Notes: a model not told the origin generated them from the sequence alone. DNA of 64,000 nucleotides from Erythrobacter sp. (GCF_011765465.1 NZ_CP050265.1:2830425-2894424); one strand, 5' to 3'; shown: positions 1 to 8,769, numbered from the stretch's first letter. Program-made: numbers and translations.

Positions 1-935
1 CCCTTGGCGAGTTCGGCGAGGATCCTGAGCTCGGTCACCTCCAGCGCTTCGGCCTCGAGCCGGGCGCGCGCGAGCCGGTCGCGGAAGCGCGCGTCATGGC
101 CGACCGCGCCGTTGACGCCGGAAGGCTGTTCCTTCGCCAGCTGTTCGAGCTTGTCGATAGACTGGAGCAGGCGCGGGGCGAAGCACGATCCGCCGCGCTC
201 GTTTTCGAGCAGGAACTTGGCGATGGTCCAGCCTTGGCCTTCCTCGCCGATGCGATTCGCAGCCGAGGTGCGCGCGTCGGAGAAGAACACCGCGTTGACC
301 TCGTGATCGCCCGACATCGAATGGATCGGGGTGACCTCGACCCCTTCCTGGTCCATCGGGATCAGGAGGAAGGTGATGCCCGCCTGCTTCTTGACGTTCG
401 GATCGGTTCGCACGAGGGCGAAGATCCAGTTCGCGTGGTGCGCGTGGGTGGTCCAGATCTTCGACCCGTTGACGACATATTCGTCGCCCTCAAGCTTGGC
501 CGTGGTCTTGAGGCTCGCAAGGTCGGACCCACTGCCCGGCTCCGAATAGCCCTGGCACCAGTAATCCTCGCCCGACAGGATGCGCGGGAGGAAGCGTTCC
601 TTCTGCTCTTCCGTGCCGAATTCGCAGATCACCGGACCTACGAGGCGCAGGCCGAGGATCGCGAGCGCGGGGGCGCCGGCAAGCGCGCATTCCTTTTCGA
701 AGATGAACTTCTGCGTCGGGGTCCAGCCCGTCCCCCCGTTCTCCTTGGGCCAGTGCGGGGCCACCCAGCCCTTTTCATAGAGGATGCGGTGCCATTCCAT
801 GCCGATGTCGGGCTCGACGAAGACGCCGGGCGTGCGCCGCGCCCCGTCGCGCAGGCGGTCGGGCAGGCTGTTCTTGAGAAAATCGCGCACCTCCTCGCGG
901 AAGGCGATGTCCTCGGGCGAAAAGTCCATATCCAT
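1..935 (-). CDS. Acyl-CoA dehydrogenase, large subunit type (3' end cut by window)
   Basis: This is an FAD-dependent acyl-CoA dehydrogenase that introduces a 2,3 double bond into an acyl-CoA. About 311 residues are visible; the C-terminus with the last helical domain lies beyond the window start. The FAD/substrate loop GYSEPGSGSD and the following SKIWTTHAHH segment are intact. The first ATG at 935 (MDMDF) is used; an alternative ATG is two codons later. It is the last visible gene of an 11-gene leftward operon that starts at 10923. A second, divergent acyl-CoA dehydrogenase lies in the same operon (4133-5242), so the two may form a heteromer like the FadE pairs of steroid degraders. That pairing is inferred. 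Confidence 0.93.
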   Translation of the reverse strand, partial: MDMDFSPEDIAFREEVRDFLKNSLPDRLRDGARRTPGVFVEPDIGMEWHRILYEKGWVAPHWPKENGGTGWTPTQKFIFEKECALAGAPALAILGLRLVGPVICEFGTEEQKERFLPRILSGEDYWCQGYSEPGSGSDLASLKTTAKLEGDEYVVNGSKIWTTHAHHANWIFALVRTDPNVKKQAGITFLLIPMDQEGVEVTPIHSMSGDHEVNAVFFSDARTSAANRIGEEGQGWTIAKFLLENERGGSCFAPRLLQSIDKLEQLAKEQPSGVNGAVGHDARFRDRLARARLEAEALEVTELRILAELAK

Positions 936-969
936 AAGTCGTCAGTATCCCGTCAGTCTTCGCGGCGCC

Positions 970-1722
970 TCAGTCCGCTCGCATGGCCCACGCGATCGAG
1001 CGGCGCAGGAGGTCGTAATAGACATCGTAGTTCCACGCGCACATTTCCTTGTGCGGGTAGAAATCGGCCATGCCGGGAAGGTCATAATGCCCCCGGCAAT
1101 GGCCGAGCGTGTTGTAAACGATCCGGCCCTGCCCGATATCCCTCGTATAAAGGATAGGGACCGTGGTCTTGTCCCAGTCCGCCGCGACGAAGCCGGTCGC
1201 CTCGCCTTCGAAGGTGGTCTGCATCAGCGTGTCGATGGGGGCGGTGGTGTTCGAGAGGTAAAGCTCGTCCACCACTTCGAAATCCTCGATTCCCCTGGTG
1301 AGTTCGTGGTCCTTGTTCACCACCTCGACCGGGAAGGGACCGATCGGCGGGTGCGCCTTGAACTGGGTGCCGAGCATATCCATCACGTCGGGCCGGTCGT
1401 TCGGAGTGTCGACCAGCCCCTCCTCGGTGAAGACAAGGATCGAATTGGTCCCGTGCAGCGCAAGCCACTTGCCGCCGCCTTCCAGCCACGCGCGAAGCTG
1501 CTTCGCTTCTTCCTCGCTCGGCATCAGGTCGCAGGTATAGGTGATGAGGAAACGGCAGGCGTCGAGCCGTTCCAGCCCCGAATAATCGCAGGCGACCGTG
1601 GTGCGGATGTGCGGATGCTCGGCAAGCAGCTTGAGCACTTCCAATCGCGGGTAGTCGATGTCGTGATACTTGCCCGCGGCGATGAAATGCGCGTCGATCC
1701 GGGTTGCGGGTTGTTCGGCCAT
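970..1722 (-). CDS. ThuA-like domain protein (first of two)
   Basis: A 250-residue protein with the ThuA fold, which is related to class I glutamine amidotransferases. Visible landmarks are LAEHPHIRTTVACDYSGL near the N-terminus, WLALHGTNS around residue 90 and YNTLGHCRGHYDLPG near the C-terminus. No signal peptide is seen. The family was named after a trehalose-utilisation gene, but no sugar gene is present here. The ATG overlaps the end of the upstream SDR gene, and an AAGGAG ribosome site lies inside that gene's last codons, so the two are translationally linked. A second ThuA-like gene lies in the same operon (6960-7733). The reaction is unknown. Confidence 0.85.
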   Translation of the reverse strand: MAEQPATRIDAHFIAAGKYHDIDYPRLEVLKLLAEHPHIRTTVACDYSGLERLDACRFLITYTCDLMPSEEEAKQLRAWLEGGGKWLALHGTNSILVFTEEGLVDTPNDRPDVMDMLGTQFKAHPPIGPFPVEVVNKDHELTRGIEDFEVVDELYLSNTTAPIDTLMQTTFEGEATGFVAADWDKTTVPILYTRDIGQGRIVYNTLGHCRGHYDLPGMADFYPHKEMCAWNYDVYYDLLRRSIAWAMRAD

Positions 1723-1723
1723 G

Positions 1724-2494
1724 TCAGCTCCTTATCGACCCGCCGCCGTCGACGGTGAAATCGCAGCCCGTGGTGAAGCTCGCCTCGTCGCTGGCGAGGA
1801 CGAGCACGGCGCGGGCGACTTCTTCCGGTTCGCCGATGCGGTTCATCGGGTGGGTCGCGGCGAAGTTCGTCTCGATGTTCTCCGGCGTGTCGGCGCCGGA
1901 AAACTTGTAGCGTTCGTACATCGGCGTGCGGATCGCGCCGGGGTGGACCATGTTGACCCGGATCGGCAGACCGCGCTCGGCAAGGTCGAGCGCGACGCTC
2001 TGAGTGAGGCCGCGCAGCCCGGCCTTGGACGCGCTGTAGGCCGCGACGAAGGACGCGGGGCGCATCGCGATCATCGAGCCGATATTGACGATCGCGCCGG
2101 GCTCTCCGCTCGCTTCGATGGCGGGAATGGCCGCGCGCATCCCGTAATAGGGACCGTTCAGATTGATATCGATCGTGCGCTCCCACACGTCGTCGGACCC
2201 GTCCGGCACGTTGCCGGGTTCCGAAATCCCCGCGACGTTGCACAGCACGGTGAGCTTGCCGAAGCGCTCCTGCGTAGCCTTCACCGCCTCGTCCCAGCGC
2301 GCCGCATCGCGCACGTCGAGCTCGAAAGCCTCGGCGTTGTCGCCGAGTTCCTCCGCCAGCGCGCGCGCCTTGTCGATCTGGACGTCGCACAGCATGACCT
2401 TGCCGCCCTCGGCGACGATCATGCGGCCGATGGTTGCCCCGATCCCTTCCGCACCGCCGGTGACGAGCGCGACCTTGCCGGTCATCCTGCCCAT
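1724..2494 (-). CDS. Short-chain dehydrogenase/reductase
   Basis: A 256-residue classical SDR that oxidises or reduces an alcohol/ketone with NAD(P). It has the glycine motif TGGAEGIG near residue 13, the catalytic Ser in NIGSM and the YSASK active-site motif. The usual NNAG is NVAG here. The start at 2494 abuts the stop of the thiolase gene (2495), as expected in a tight operon. A role as a 3-hydroxyacyl-CoA or ring-alcohol dehydrogenase beside the thiolase is an inference from context. Confidence 0.93.
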   Translation of the reverse strand: MGRMTGKVALVTGGAEGIGATIGRMIVAEGGKVMLCDVQIDKARALAEELGDNAEAFELDVRDAARWDEAVKATQERFGKLTVLCNVAGISEPGNVPDGSDDVWERTIDINLNGPYYGMRAAIPAIEASGEPGAIVNIGSMIAMRPASFVAAYSASKAGLRGLTQSVALDLAERGLPIRVNMVHPGAIRTPMYERYKFSGADTPENIETNFAATHPMNRIGEPEEVARAVLVLASDEASFTTGCDFTVDGGGSIRS

Positions 2495-3655
2495 CTAGCG
2501 CTCCAGTATCGCGACCGCCGAGAGGCCCGGCGCGCCGTAGACGTGGGAATAGCCGATCTTCGGCCCCTTGCCGTCGCGCCCCGCCACTTGGCGTTCACCC
2601 GCGCGGCCGCGCAGCTGTTCGACGTTTTCGTAGACCTGCCTCAGGCCGGATGCGCCGATCGGCTCCCCGCAGGCGAGGCAGCCGCCGTCGGTGTTGATCG
2701 GCAGCTTGCCGTCAAGCGCCGACCAGCCGTTCGCCAGCCATTCCTCCTGCTCGCCGTCCTTGCAAAAGCCGTTCTCGGCCATGTGCATGATTTCAGCGCC
2801 GCTTTCGGTGTCCTGAAGCTGCGCGACCTCGACATCCTCCGGGCCGATGCCCGCGCCCTCGAAGGCGGCCTTGCTCGCGAGCACGGTGGGCTTTCCGCCT
2901 TCCTTGACGCTGACGCCGGGCTGGAACACCTCGAAGCTGTCCGGCGGGCGGGTCTTCACCGCGATCTTGGCGATCTTCACCCCGTGCGCGCCGAGTTCCT
3001 TCGCCTTCTTCTCGCTGGCAAGGATCAGCGCGACCCCGCCCTCGCTGGGCGAGCAGAACATGAACTTGGTCAGCGGATCGTTGATCATCGGCGCGTTCAT
3101 GATCGTCTCGAGGTCGATCTCGCTGCGCCGCCACGCATGGGGCGTCTTTGCCCCGTTGCGAAACGCCTTTTCCGCCACCCGGCCCAGCGTCTCGCGGCTG
3201 ATGCCGTGGAGTTGCATATAGCGCTGGATCTTGAGCGCGAAGAACTGCGTCGTCAGCATCATGCCGGTCTGGCCGTACCAGTCGGGCAGGCCGTAATCGG
3301 CGGGCTTGGCGTTGAAGGCCCCGCGCGGATGCTTGTCGAAACCGACCGCGAGCGCGAGGTCGTACATTCCGCTCGCGATCGCCTGCTGCGCCGCCGCAAG
3401 GGCGCTGCCGCCGGTCGCGCAGCCGTTCGCGACATTGGTGAAGGGAAGCGAGGTCAGCCCCAGCTCGTTCACCATGATGTCCGCGCTGCCCGCCGCGGCC
3501 GAGCCGCCATAGGCGCATTCCATGTCGGCCCATTCGAGGCCCGCGTCCTTCAACGCCTCGCGCACGGCGTAGACGCCCTGTTCTCGGCCCGAACGTTCCT
3601 CGGTCCGGCCGAAGGGGTGGATGCCCGCCCCGATGATGTAGACGCTCTCGCTCAT
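2495..3655 (-). CDS. Thiolase-fold protein of the SCP2/lipid-transfer type
   Basis: A 386-residue thiolase-superfamily protein. The nucleophile-type cysteine is Cys79 in NGCATGGSAL. The usual GHP motif near the C-terminus is GEP (CGEPIGASG), so the conserved histidine is replaced by glutamate. Its start overlaps the end of the DUF35 gene by 4 bases. Paired thiolase-like and DUF35 proteins are known in steroid side-chain degradation, where Ltp2 with a DUF35 partner acts as a retro-aldolase. A carbon-carbon cleaving aldolase role here is therefore possible, but ordinary thiolysis cannot be excluded from sequence. Confidence 0.9.
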   Translation of the reverse strand: MSESVYIIGAGIHPFGRTEERSGREQGVYAVREALKDAGLEWADMECAYGGSAAAGSADIMVNELGLTSLPFTNVANGCATGGSALAAAQQAIASGMYDLALAVGFDKHPRGAFNAKPADYGLPDWYGQTGMMLTTQFFALKIQRYMQLHGISRETLGRVAEKAFRNGAKTPHAWRRSEIDLETIMNAPMINDPLTKFMFCSPSEGGVALILASEKKAKELGAHGVKIAKIAVKTRPPDSFEVFQPGVSVKEGGKPTVLASKAAFEGAGIGPEDVEVAQLQDTESGAEIMHMAENGFCKDGEQEEWLANGWSALDGKLPINTDGGCLACGEPIGASGLRQVYENVEQLRGRAGERQVAGRDGKGPKIGYSHVYGAPGLSAVAILER

Positions 3656-4077
3656 GCGGCTTTCTCCCGAGCCGCCCCGACCGGGCGGAAGGCATAGGTG
3701 TCGTATTCGGCGTTGAACGGCACGATGCAGAATTCCATGTCCATGCCGAGCTCGAGATCCTCGAGGCTCGCATCGACGATGCGGCTTTCGACGATCACCT
3801 CGCCGGGCAATTCGACATAGCCGAGCAGGAAGGGCTTGAAGTCGGGCGGCCCTTCGCCGGGGCCGGAGCCGGGGCCTTCATAGGGTTCCTTCGGCAGGAA
3901 GCCCTGCGAAGTCCACGACCACAGCTTGCCCCGGCGCGAGAGCCTGTAGGGCTCGACGTCCTTCGCCGCGTCGCCTTTCGGCATCGGGAAGACGATTTCG
4001 CCCGAAGGCAGCTTTCCGCCCATCAGGTGCGGCTCGGGGCCGTCGCTCCACAGCTCCGGGTCGATCTTTGCGCCCAT
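3652..4077 (-). CDS. DUF35 OB-fold partner protein lacking zinc-ribbon cysteines
   Basis: A 141-residue protein of the DUF35/OB-fold acyl-CoA-associated family that normally partners thiolase-like enzymes. The C-terminal OB-fold is recognisable (LLGYVELPGEVIVESRIVD, then MDMEFCIVPF). The N-terminal rubredoxin-like zinc ribbon usually has two CxxC pairs, but here the corresponding stretch (LMGGKLPSGEIVFPMPKG) has none. It overlaps the thiolase gene by 4 bases, which supports a complex. Loss of the zinc site suggests a divergent partner. Confidence 0.82.
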   Translation of the reverse strand: MGAKIDPELWSDGPEPHLMGGKLPSGEIVFPMPKGDAAKDVEPYRLSRRGKLWSWTSQGFLPKEPYEGPGSGPGEGPPDFKPFLLGYVELPGEVIVESRIVDASLEDLELGMDMEFCIVPFNAEYDTYAFRPVGAAREKAA

Positions 4078-4132
4078 CAGTCCCTCCTCTCCTTGCGCCT
4101 GTATTCAGGCCGCAGCCGTCATGCCGCCCCAG

Positions 4133-5242
4133 TCACGCTGCCAACGCGTATTCGGCGAGCACGGTGTCGGTATCGCCGAACAGGCGGGCGAGCACCATGA
4201 CGCGCTTCATCGCGTGGCCGATGGCAAGCTCGTCGGTGATTCCCATGCCGCCGTGCATCTGCACCGCCTCGCGGGCGATGGCGTCGGCGTTTTCGCCGAT
4301 ATAGGCCTTGGCCCCGGCGACCGCGCGCTGCCAGTCGGCTCCGGCATCCTCGCCCCCGGAATTCTCGGCGCGCGCGCCCATCGCGGCGCGGTAGAGCATG
4401 GAACGCGACTGTTCGATCTTCGCATAGGCTTCGACCAGCCGGTGCTGGAGCGCCTGGAAGCTGCCGATGGGAACGCCGAACTGTTCGCGCTCCTTCACAT
4501 AGGCGAGCGTGTCGTCGAGCAGGCGCTGGGCGAGCCCGACCATCTCGGCGGAGGCGTGGAGGCGGATTTCGCTCGCGATTTCGCCGAGCGCCTCGGCGTC
4601 GAGATCGAGCAGCGCGGCTTCGCTCACGGAAACCCGCGTCAGCCGGAGTTCGCCCGCAACGCTGCCGTCGGCGAGGCGATAGGGGCGCATCTCGAGCCCC
4701 TCGGCATCCGAGGCGACGAGGAAGACGCGCGTCTCTCCGTCCAACTCGGCGGTGACGATGAACAGGTCGGCAAGCGCCGCGCCCAGCACCATGGTCTTCT
4801 CGCCGCTGATCCGGAAGCCCTCGCCGTCGCGCTCGGCCTTCGTGCCCTTGGCCGTCAGGCTGTAACGCTGCGCCCGTTCGGTCCAGGCGAAGGTCGCGAT
4901 GGTTTCGCCCGACAGCACCTTTTCGAGCGCCCCGTGCGCGCCGCCGCGATCCAGCAGGAGGGCGGGCAGCACGCCGAGTTCGAGCCACGGGTCGGGCGCG
5001 TTCGCCTTGCCGATGGCCTCGGCCACCAGCGCGAGGTCGAGCGGCGATCCGCCCATGCCGCCCGCGTCCTCCGACGCGGCAAGCGCAACGAGCCCGAGTT
5101 CGGCAAGGCTTCCCCAGCGCGCGCGGTCATAGCCGCCCTCGTGCATCCGCAGCTTGCGCCGCGCCTCGACATCGATCGGCGCTGCGAACCGCTCGACGCT
5201 CGAGCGGAACATTTCCTGTTCTTCGGACAGGTCGAAATTCAT
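4133..5242 (-). CDS. Acyl-CoA dehydrogenase, divergent (beta-like) subunit
   Basis: A 369-residue acyl-CoA dehydrogenase family protein. The start MNFDLSEEQ at 5242 is typical of the family; a longer reading would run into the P450 gene. The C-terminal helix motif VQMHGGMGITDE is clear. The usual SEPxxGSD FAD loop is replaced by TERAQRYSL, as in the weakly active subunit of heteromeric FadE enzymes. With the canonical subunit at 1-935 it could form a heterotetramer; this is inferred from sequence and operon membership. Confidence 0.9.
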   Translation of the reverse strand: MNFDLSEEQEMFRSSVERFAAPIDVEARRKLRMHEGGYDRARWGSLAELGLVALAASEDAGGMGGSPLDLALVAEAIGKANAPDPWLELGVLPALLLDRGGAHGALEKVLSGETIATFAWTERAQRYSLTAKGTKAERDGEGFRISGEKTMVLGAALADLFIVTAELDGETRVFLVASDAEGLEMRPYRLADGSVAGELRLTRVSVSEAALLDLDAEALGEIASEIRLHASAEMVGLAQRLLDDTLAYVKEREQFGVPIGSFQALQHRLVEAYAKIEQSRSMLYRAAMGARAENSGGEDAGADWQRAVAGAKAYIGENADAIAREAVQMHGGMGITDELAIGHAMKRVMVLARLFGDTDTVLAEYALAA

Positions 5243-5246
5243 GAAG

Positions 5247-6488
5247 TCAGGCTTTCCGGGTAAAGGTGATCGGCAGGCGCGTGACGCCGCGCAGCAGGAT
5301 GTTGGGAAGGATCGTGATCCCGTCCTCGTCTGCAATCGCGAAGTTATCGAGCCGCTCGAGCAGCTCGTCGAAGGCGACCAGCATTTCCTTGCGCGACAGC
5401 ATATTGCCCACGCACATATGCGGCCCCTTGCCGAAGGCGAGGTGCGCGCGCGCATTCTTGCGCTCGATGTCGAATGTGTCCGGGTTCTCGAACTTCTTCG
5501 GGTCGCGATTGGCGGCGGCATAGCGCAGCTGGGCGATGGAGCCGGCGGGCATTTTCACGCCGCCCAGTTCGGTGTCCTGCTTGACGATGCGCCACATCCC
5601 CGCGGTCGGGGTTTCGTAGCGCAGCGATTCCTCGACGAGATTGGTGATGACCTTGGGGTCGCGCCCACCGGCCGCGGCCTTCGCCTTTTCCATCTGGTCG
5701 GGATTGCGGATCAGCTGGAGCAGCCCGCCCGCGAGCGTCGAGGTCGTCGTCTCGTTACCGGCGACCATGAACTGCTGCATGATCGACATGATTTCGGGGT
5801 CGGTCAGCGGCGTCTCGCCTTCGACCCGCGCTTCGACGAGGTCGGTGAGCAGGTCATCGCCCCCGTTCGCGCGGCGGTCGTCGATCTTGCCCTTCATGTA
5901 GTGCTGGAATTCGACGAGGCTGCGCGCGCATTCCTTCTTGCGCTCGTGATCGACCATCTGGCTGAACCGGTCGACCGCCGCGTCGGACCATTCCTTGACC
6001 TTCTTGGGGTCGTCGTCGAGCCCGATCTGGCCCGCGATCATGGCGACCGGCAGGGGGACGGCGAATTCCTCGACGAATTCGCATTCGCCCTTGTCGGCGA
6101 AGGCTTCAATCAGCTCGATCGACTTCGCGCGCATATCGGCCTCGATCGCGTTCACGCGCGGGGCGGAGAAGGCGAGATTGACGAGCTTGCGGTTGCGGGT
6201 GTGGACCGGGTGGTCGGCGGTCAGCAGGGTGGGGACGTCGTCCCAGCCGTCCTTCAGGATCTCCTTGATCTCGTCGTCCGCTTCGCGCCCCATCAGGGTG
6301 CTGAAATCGTTGGAGAAGATTTCCGGCTTCGTATTCGCCTCGCTGCACAGGTCATAGGCGTAGACGACGAAGGTGTTCATTTCGGGCAGGTGCTCGATTT
6401 CGACCCCCGCCTCGTGGACCGCGCGGTAGTAATCGAACGGATCGACCAGCGTTTCTGGCGCGAAAACGTTGCCCTCGGGCTTGTTCAT
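5247..6488 (-). CDS. Cytochrome P450 (first of three)
   Basis: A 413-residue soluble bacterial P450, a heme-thiolate monooxygenase. It shows the I-helix AGNETTTS (243-250), the ExxR motif ESLR (287-290) and the heme loop FGKGPHMCVG with Cys359 as ligand. The ATG at 6488 has GGGAG eight bases upstream and is preferred over the TTG five codons earlier. No membrane anchor is present. No ferredoxin or reductase gene lies nearby, so electrons must come from elsewhere. It probably hydroxylates the alicyclic substrate of the operon. Confidence 0.95.
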   Translation of the reverse strand: MNKPEGNVFAPETLVDPFDYYRAVHEAGVEIEHLPEMNTFVVYAYDLCSEANTKPEIFSNDFSTLMGREADDEIKEILKDGWDDVPTLLTADHPVHTRNRKLVNLAFSAPRVNAIEADMRAKSIELIEAFADKGECEFVEEFAVPLPVAMIAGQIGLDDDPKKVKEWSDAAVDRFSQMVDHERKKECARSLVEFQHYMKGKIDDRRANGGDDLLTDLVEARVEGETPLTDPEIMSIMQQFMVAGNETTTSTLAGGLLQLIRNPDQMEKAKAAAGGRDPKVITNLVEESLRYETPTAGMWRIVKQDTELGGVKMPAGSIAQLRYAAANRDPKKFENPDTFDIERKNARAHLAFGKGPHMCVGNMLSRKEMLVAFDELLERLDNFAIADEDGITILPNILLRGVTRLPITFTRKA

Positions 6489-6579
6489 GGCTTCGGCTCC
6501 CAACCGGCAAGGAATGTCATGCGCGATTCCTAACGCCGCCGGGGCGCGGTGCGCGATGCGCGAATGTGTTAGGGCGCTC

Positions 6580-6960
6580 TCAGCCGCCTGCGAATTCGCG
6601 CTGGAACTCGCCCATGTCGAAATAGTCGCGCCACGCGGTGATGAGTCCGTCCGCGCCGAATTCGAACGTACCCATGACCCGGATCGCCGCCCGGCGCCCG
6701 TCCTTCATGCGAAAGGCATCGGTGCGTTCGGTCAGGACCGCACCGCCGTCGCCCTCGGCGATCGCGTGCACCTCCCATTCGCAGCCCTCGACATCGGCCA
6801 TGAAGCCTTCGACCGCCGCGCGCATCGCGGGCTTGCCGGAAAAGGGCTCCATCGGGATGTTGTGCCAGGTAACGTCCTCGGCACACAGGGCATACATCGC
6901 CTCCATGTCACCGCTGTTCCAGTGGTCGATGAAGGCGCGGACCGTGTCGATATTGCTCAT
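6580..6960 (-). CDS. Limonene-1,2-epoxide-hydrolase-like NTF2-fold protein
   Basis: A 126-residue protein that resembles limonene-1,2-epoxide hydrolase over its whole length. The catalytic Asp-Arg-Asp set of that family can be placed at Arg79 and Asp81 (TERTD) and Asp112 (AWRDYFDMGEF). The water-holding Asn is present (Asn34 in WHNIP), but the neighbouring Tyr is Trp32. Its ATG overlaps the stop of the upstream ThuA-like gene (TGATG). In an operon with a P450, epoxide hydrolysis or ring-opening is plausible. A SnoaL-type isomerase role is the alternative. Confidence 0.87.
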   Translation of the reverse strand: MSNIDTVRAFIDHWNSGDMEAMYALCAEDVTWHNIPMEPFSGKPAMRAAVEGFMADVEGCEWEVHAIAEGDGGAVLTERTDAFRMKDGRRAAIRVMGTFEFGADGLITAWRDYFDMGEFQREFAGG

Positions 6961-7733
6961 CAGGTTCCTCCCGAAGTGTAATGAAGCGCGTTGGCGACGG
7001 CCTGCCGGACGGGCGGGTTGGCATAGGTCGCCGGGCCGTCGCCGAATTGCAGATAGACGAGCGGTGCGGCGAGGGCGCGCGCCTCCCACCCGACAAGGTT
7101 CGACTCGGGCGGATGCTCCCAGCCCTCGCGGCTGAACATATCGCCCGCGACCGCGTTGGCGGCGGAATAGAAATTGTCGCGCGTAAAGGCGAAGCCCTCG
7201 GCGCGGATCAGCGGGGTGACGGCGCTTTCCTCGATGGGGCAGAGATAGAGCTCGTCGGTGACCGGGAAGCTGGCGGGCAGGCCCTCTGTCACCGGATGAT
7301 CGGCGGCGACGCGGGCCTCGTAGGCGACATCGTGGCGATAGCCCGAACCCGGCATGGCGACCCCGCGCCATTCGCCCGGCTGGTAGAAGAATTGCCCGCC
7401 GAGCCAGTCGTGCCACGCCTCCCACTCGGCCCACCCGGCGAGCGCATGGTGCAGCGCGACCGCGCCGCGGCCCGCCTCGAATCGCCGCGTGATCGCTCCC
7501 ACGAAGCCGGGCGCGGGCGGACGGGTCGCGACGCGCCCGTCGGCGAAGGTGTAGCCGGCCATGTCATAGAAAAGCAGCGCGTCGGCCTGTTCCGCCGCGC
7601 CCGCCGCAACGCGCTCTTCCGCCTCCGGATGGACGAGGTGCGTCACCTCCCAATCGCCGAGCGAATGGATGAATTCCTCGAAAGGCTTCTCCTCGTAAGG
7701 GTGGCCGCCCGAGAGAACGAGGAGAGAGCGCAT
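6960..7733 (-). CDS. ThuA-like domain protein (second of two)
   Basis: A 257-residue ThuA-like protein starting MRSLLVLSGGHPYEEKPF. It keeps the family core GAVALHHALAGW and the region around DELYLCPIEE, which parallels DELYLSNTTA in the other copy at 970-1722. The ATG at 7733 overlaps the TGA of the upstream reductase gene, so translation is probably coupled. The two copies are quite divergent, which argues against a recent tandem duplication and for two distinct steps or subunits. The reaction is unknown. Confidence 0.82.
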   Translation of the reverse strand: MRSLLVLSGGHPYEEKPFEEFIHSLGDWEVTHLVHPEAEERVAAGAAEQADALLFYDMAGYTFADGRVATRPPAPGFVGAITRRFEAGRGAVALHHALAGWAEWEAWHDWLGGQFFYQPGEWRGVAMPGSGYRHDVAYEARVAADHPVTEGLPASFPVTDELYLCPIEESAVTPLIRAEGFAFTRDNFYSAANAVAGDMFSREGWEHPPESNLVGWEARALAAPLVYLQFGDGPATYANPPVRQAVANALHYTSGGT

Positions 7734-8743
7734 CAGGCGATCTTGAGGATCATCTTGCCCTGGTTCGACCCGGCGAAAAGGCGCATGAAACTGTCGAAGG
7801 CGTTTTCGAGCCCTTCGTCGATATGCTCGTCGATGGTGATCTTTCCGGCGGATGCCCATTCGCCCATCTTGGCCGCGCCCTCACCGAAGCGTTCGACGTA
7901 ATCGGCCACCAGCAGCCCGCGGATCTGCGCGCGCTTGACGATCAGCTGCCACAGGTTGCGAATGCCGCGCGGTGCGGTGTTGTATTCGCTGATGAGCCCG
8001 CACAGGCCGACGCGGGCGTAAAGGTTGAGGTTCATCAGCCCCGCGTCGAGGATTTCGCCGCCGACATTCTCGAAGATGACATCGACCCCGTCGGGGCAGG
8101 CTTCGGCGATGGCTTTCGTCAGCGCCGCCTCGTCCTTGCCCTTATAATCGATCGCCGCGTCGAAACCGTATTTCTCGGTCAGCTTGGCGCACTTCTCAGG
8201 CCCGCCCGCGATGCCGACTGCGCGGCAGCCCTTGATCTTGGCGAGCTGGCCGACGACGCTGCCGACCGCGCCCGCAGCCCCGCTCACCAGCACGGTTTCG
8301 CCTTCCTTCGGCTCGCACACTTCGAGAAAGCCGAAATAGGCCGTCATCCCGACCGCGCCGAAGAGGGAGAGGTAATTGGTGACGCTCGGCACCATGCCCG
8401 GATCGATCGGCTGGGTGAAACCGCCCGCGACGCCGATGGAATAGTCCTCGAGCGCGTTGAGGCCCATCACCCACTGGCCCTTTTCAAAGCCGTCGGCGCG
8501 GCTTTCCTCGACCACGCCGATGGTCGTTGCGCGCACCGGCGCGCCCAATGGGATCGGCTCCATGTAATTGCCGCCCGCATCCATCCAGCCGCGCATGGCA
8601 GGGTCGAGCGAGGCGTAGTGGTTGCGGATCAGGAACTGGCCCTCCTCGAGCGCCGGAGTGGGCTCGGTGACGAGTTCGAAATCCTCACGCACGGGTTCGC
8701 CATCGGGGCGACGCTGCAGCAGGAAGCGCCGGTTGTCGGGCAT
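7733..8743 (-). CDS. NADP-dependent medium-chain reductase (zinc-free), copy 1
   Basis: A 336-residue zinc-independent MDR of the leukotriene B4 dehydrogenase/curcumin reductase type, which reduces an activated C=C bond with NADPH. It has the nucleotide-binding run VSGAAGAVGSVVGQLAKIKG and the FENVGGEILD motif. Two related copies lie at 11045-12046 and 25683-26684. It is the second gene of the leftward operon. The likely job is enone reduction in the pathway. Confidence 0.93.
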   Translation of the reverse strand: MPDNRRFLLQRRPDGEPVREDFELVTEPTPALEEGQFLIRNHYASLDPAMRGWMDAGGNYMEPIPLGAPVRATTIGVVEESRADGFEKGQWVMGLNALEDYSIGVAGGFTQPIDPGMVPSVTNYLSLFGAVGMTAYFGFLEVCEPKEGETVLVSGAAGAVGSVVGQLAKIKGCRAVGIAGGPEKCAKLTEKYGFDAAIDYKGKDEAALTKAIAEACPDGVDVIFENVGGEILDAGLMNLNLYARVGLCGLISEYNTAPRGIRNLWQLIVKRAQIRGLLVADYVERFGEGAAKMGEWASAGKITIDEHIDEGLENAFDSFMRLFAGSNQGKMILKIA

Positions 8744-8769
8744 GGTGTGTCCTTGTTTTATGAGTGGGG

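Noticed and set aside
970..7733. ThuA-like genes as evidence for trehalose use
   Set aside because: No sugar transporter, glycosidase or trehalose gene is near; the family name alone does not support the role.
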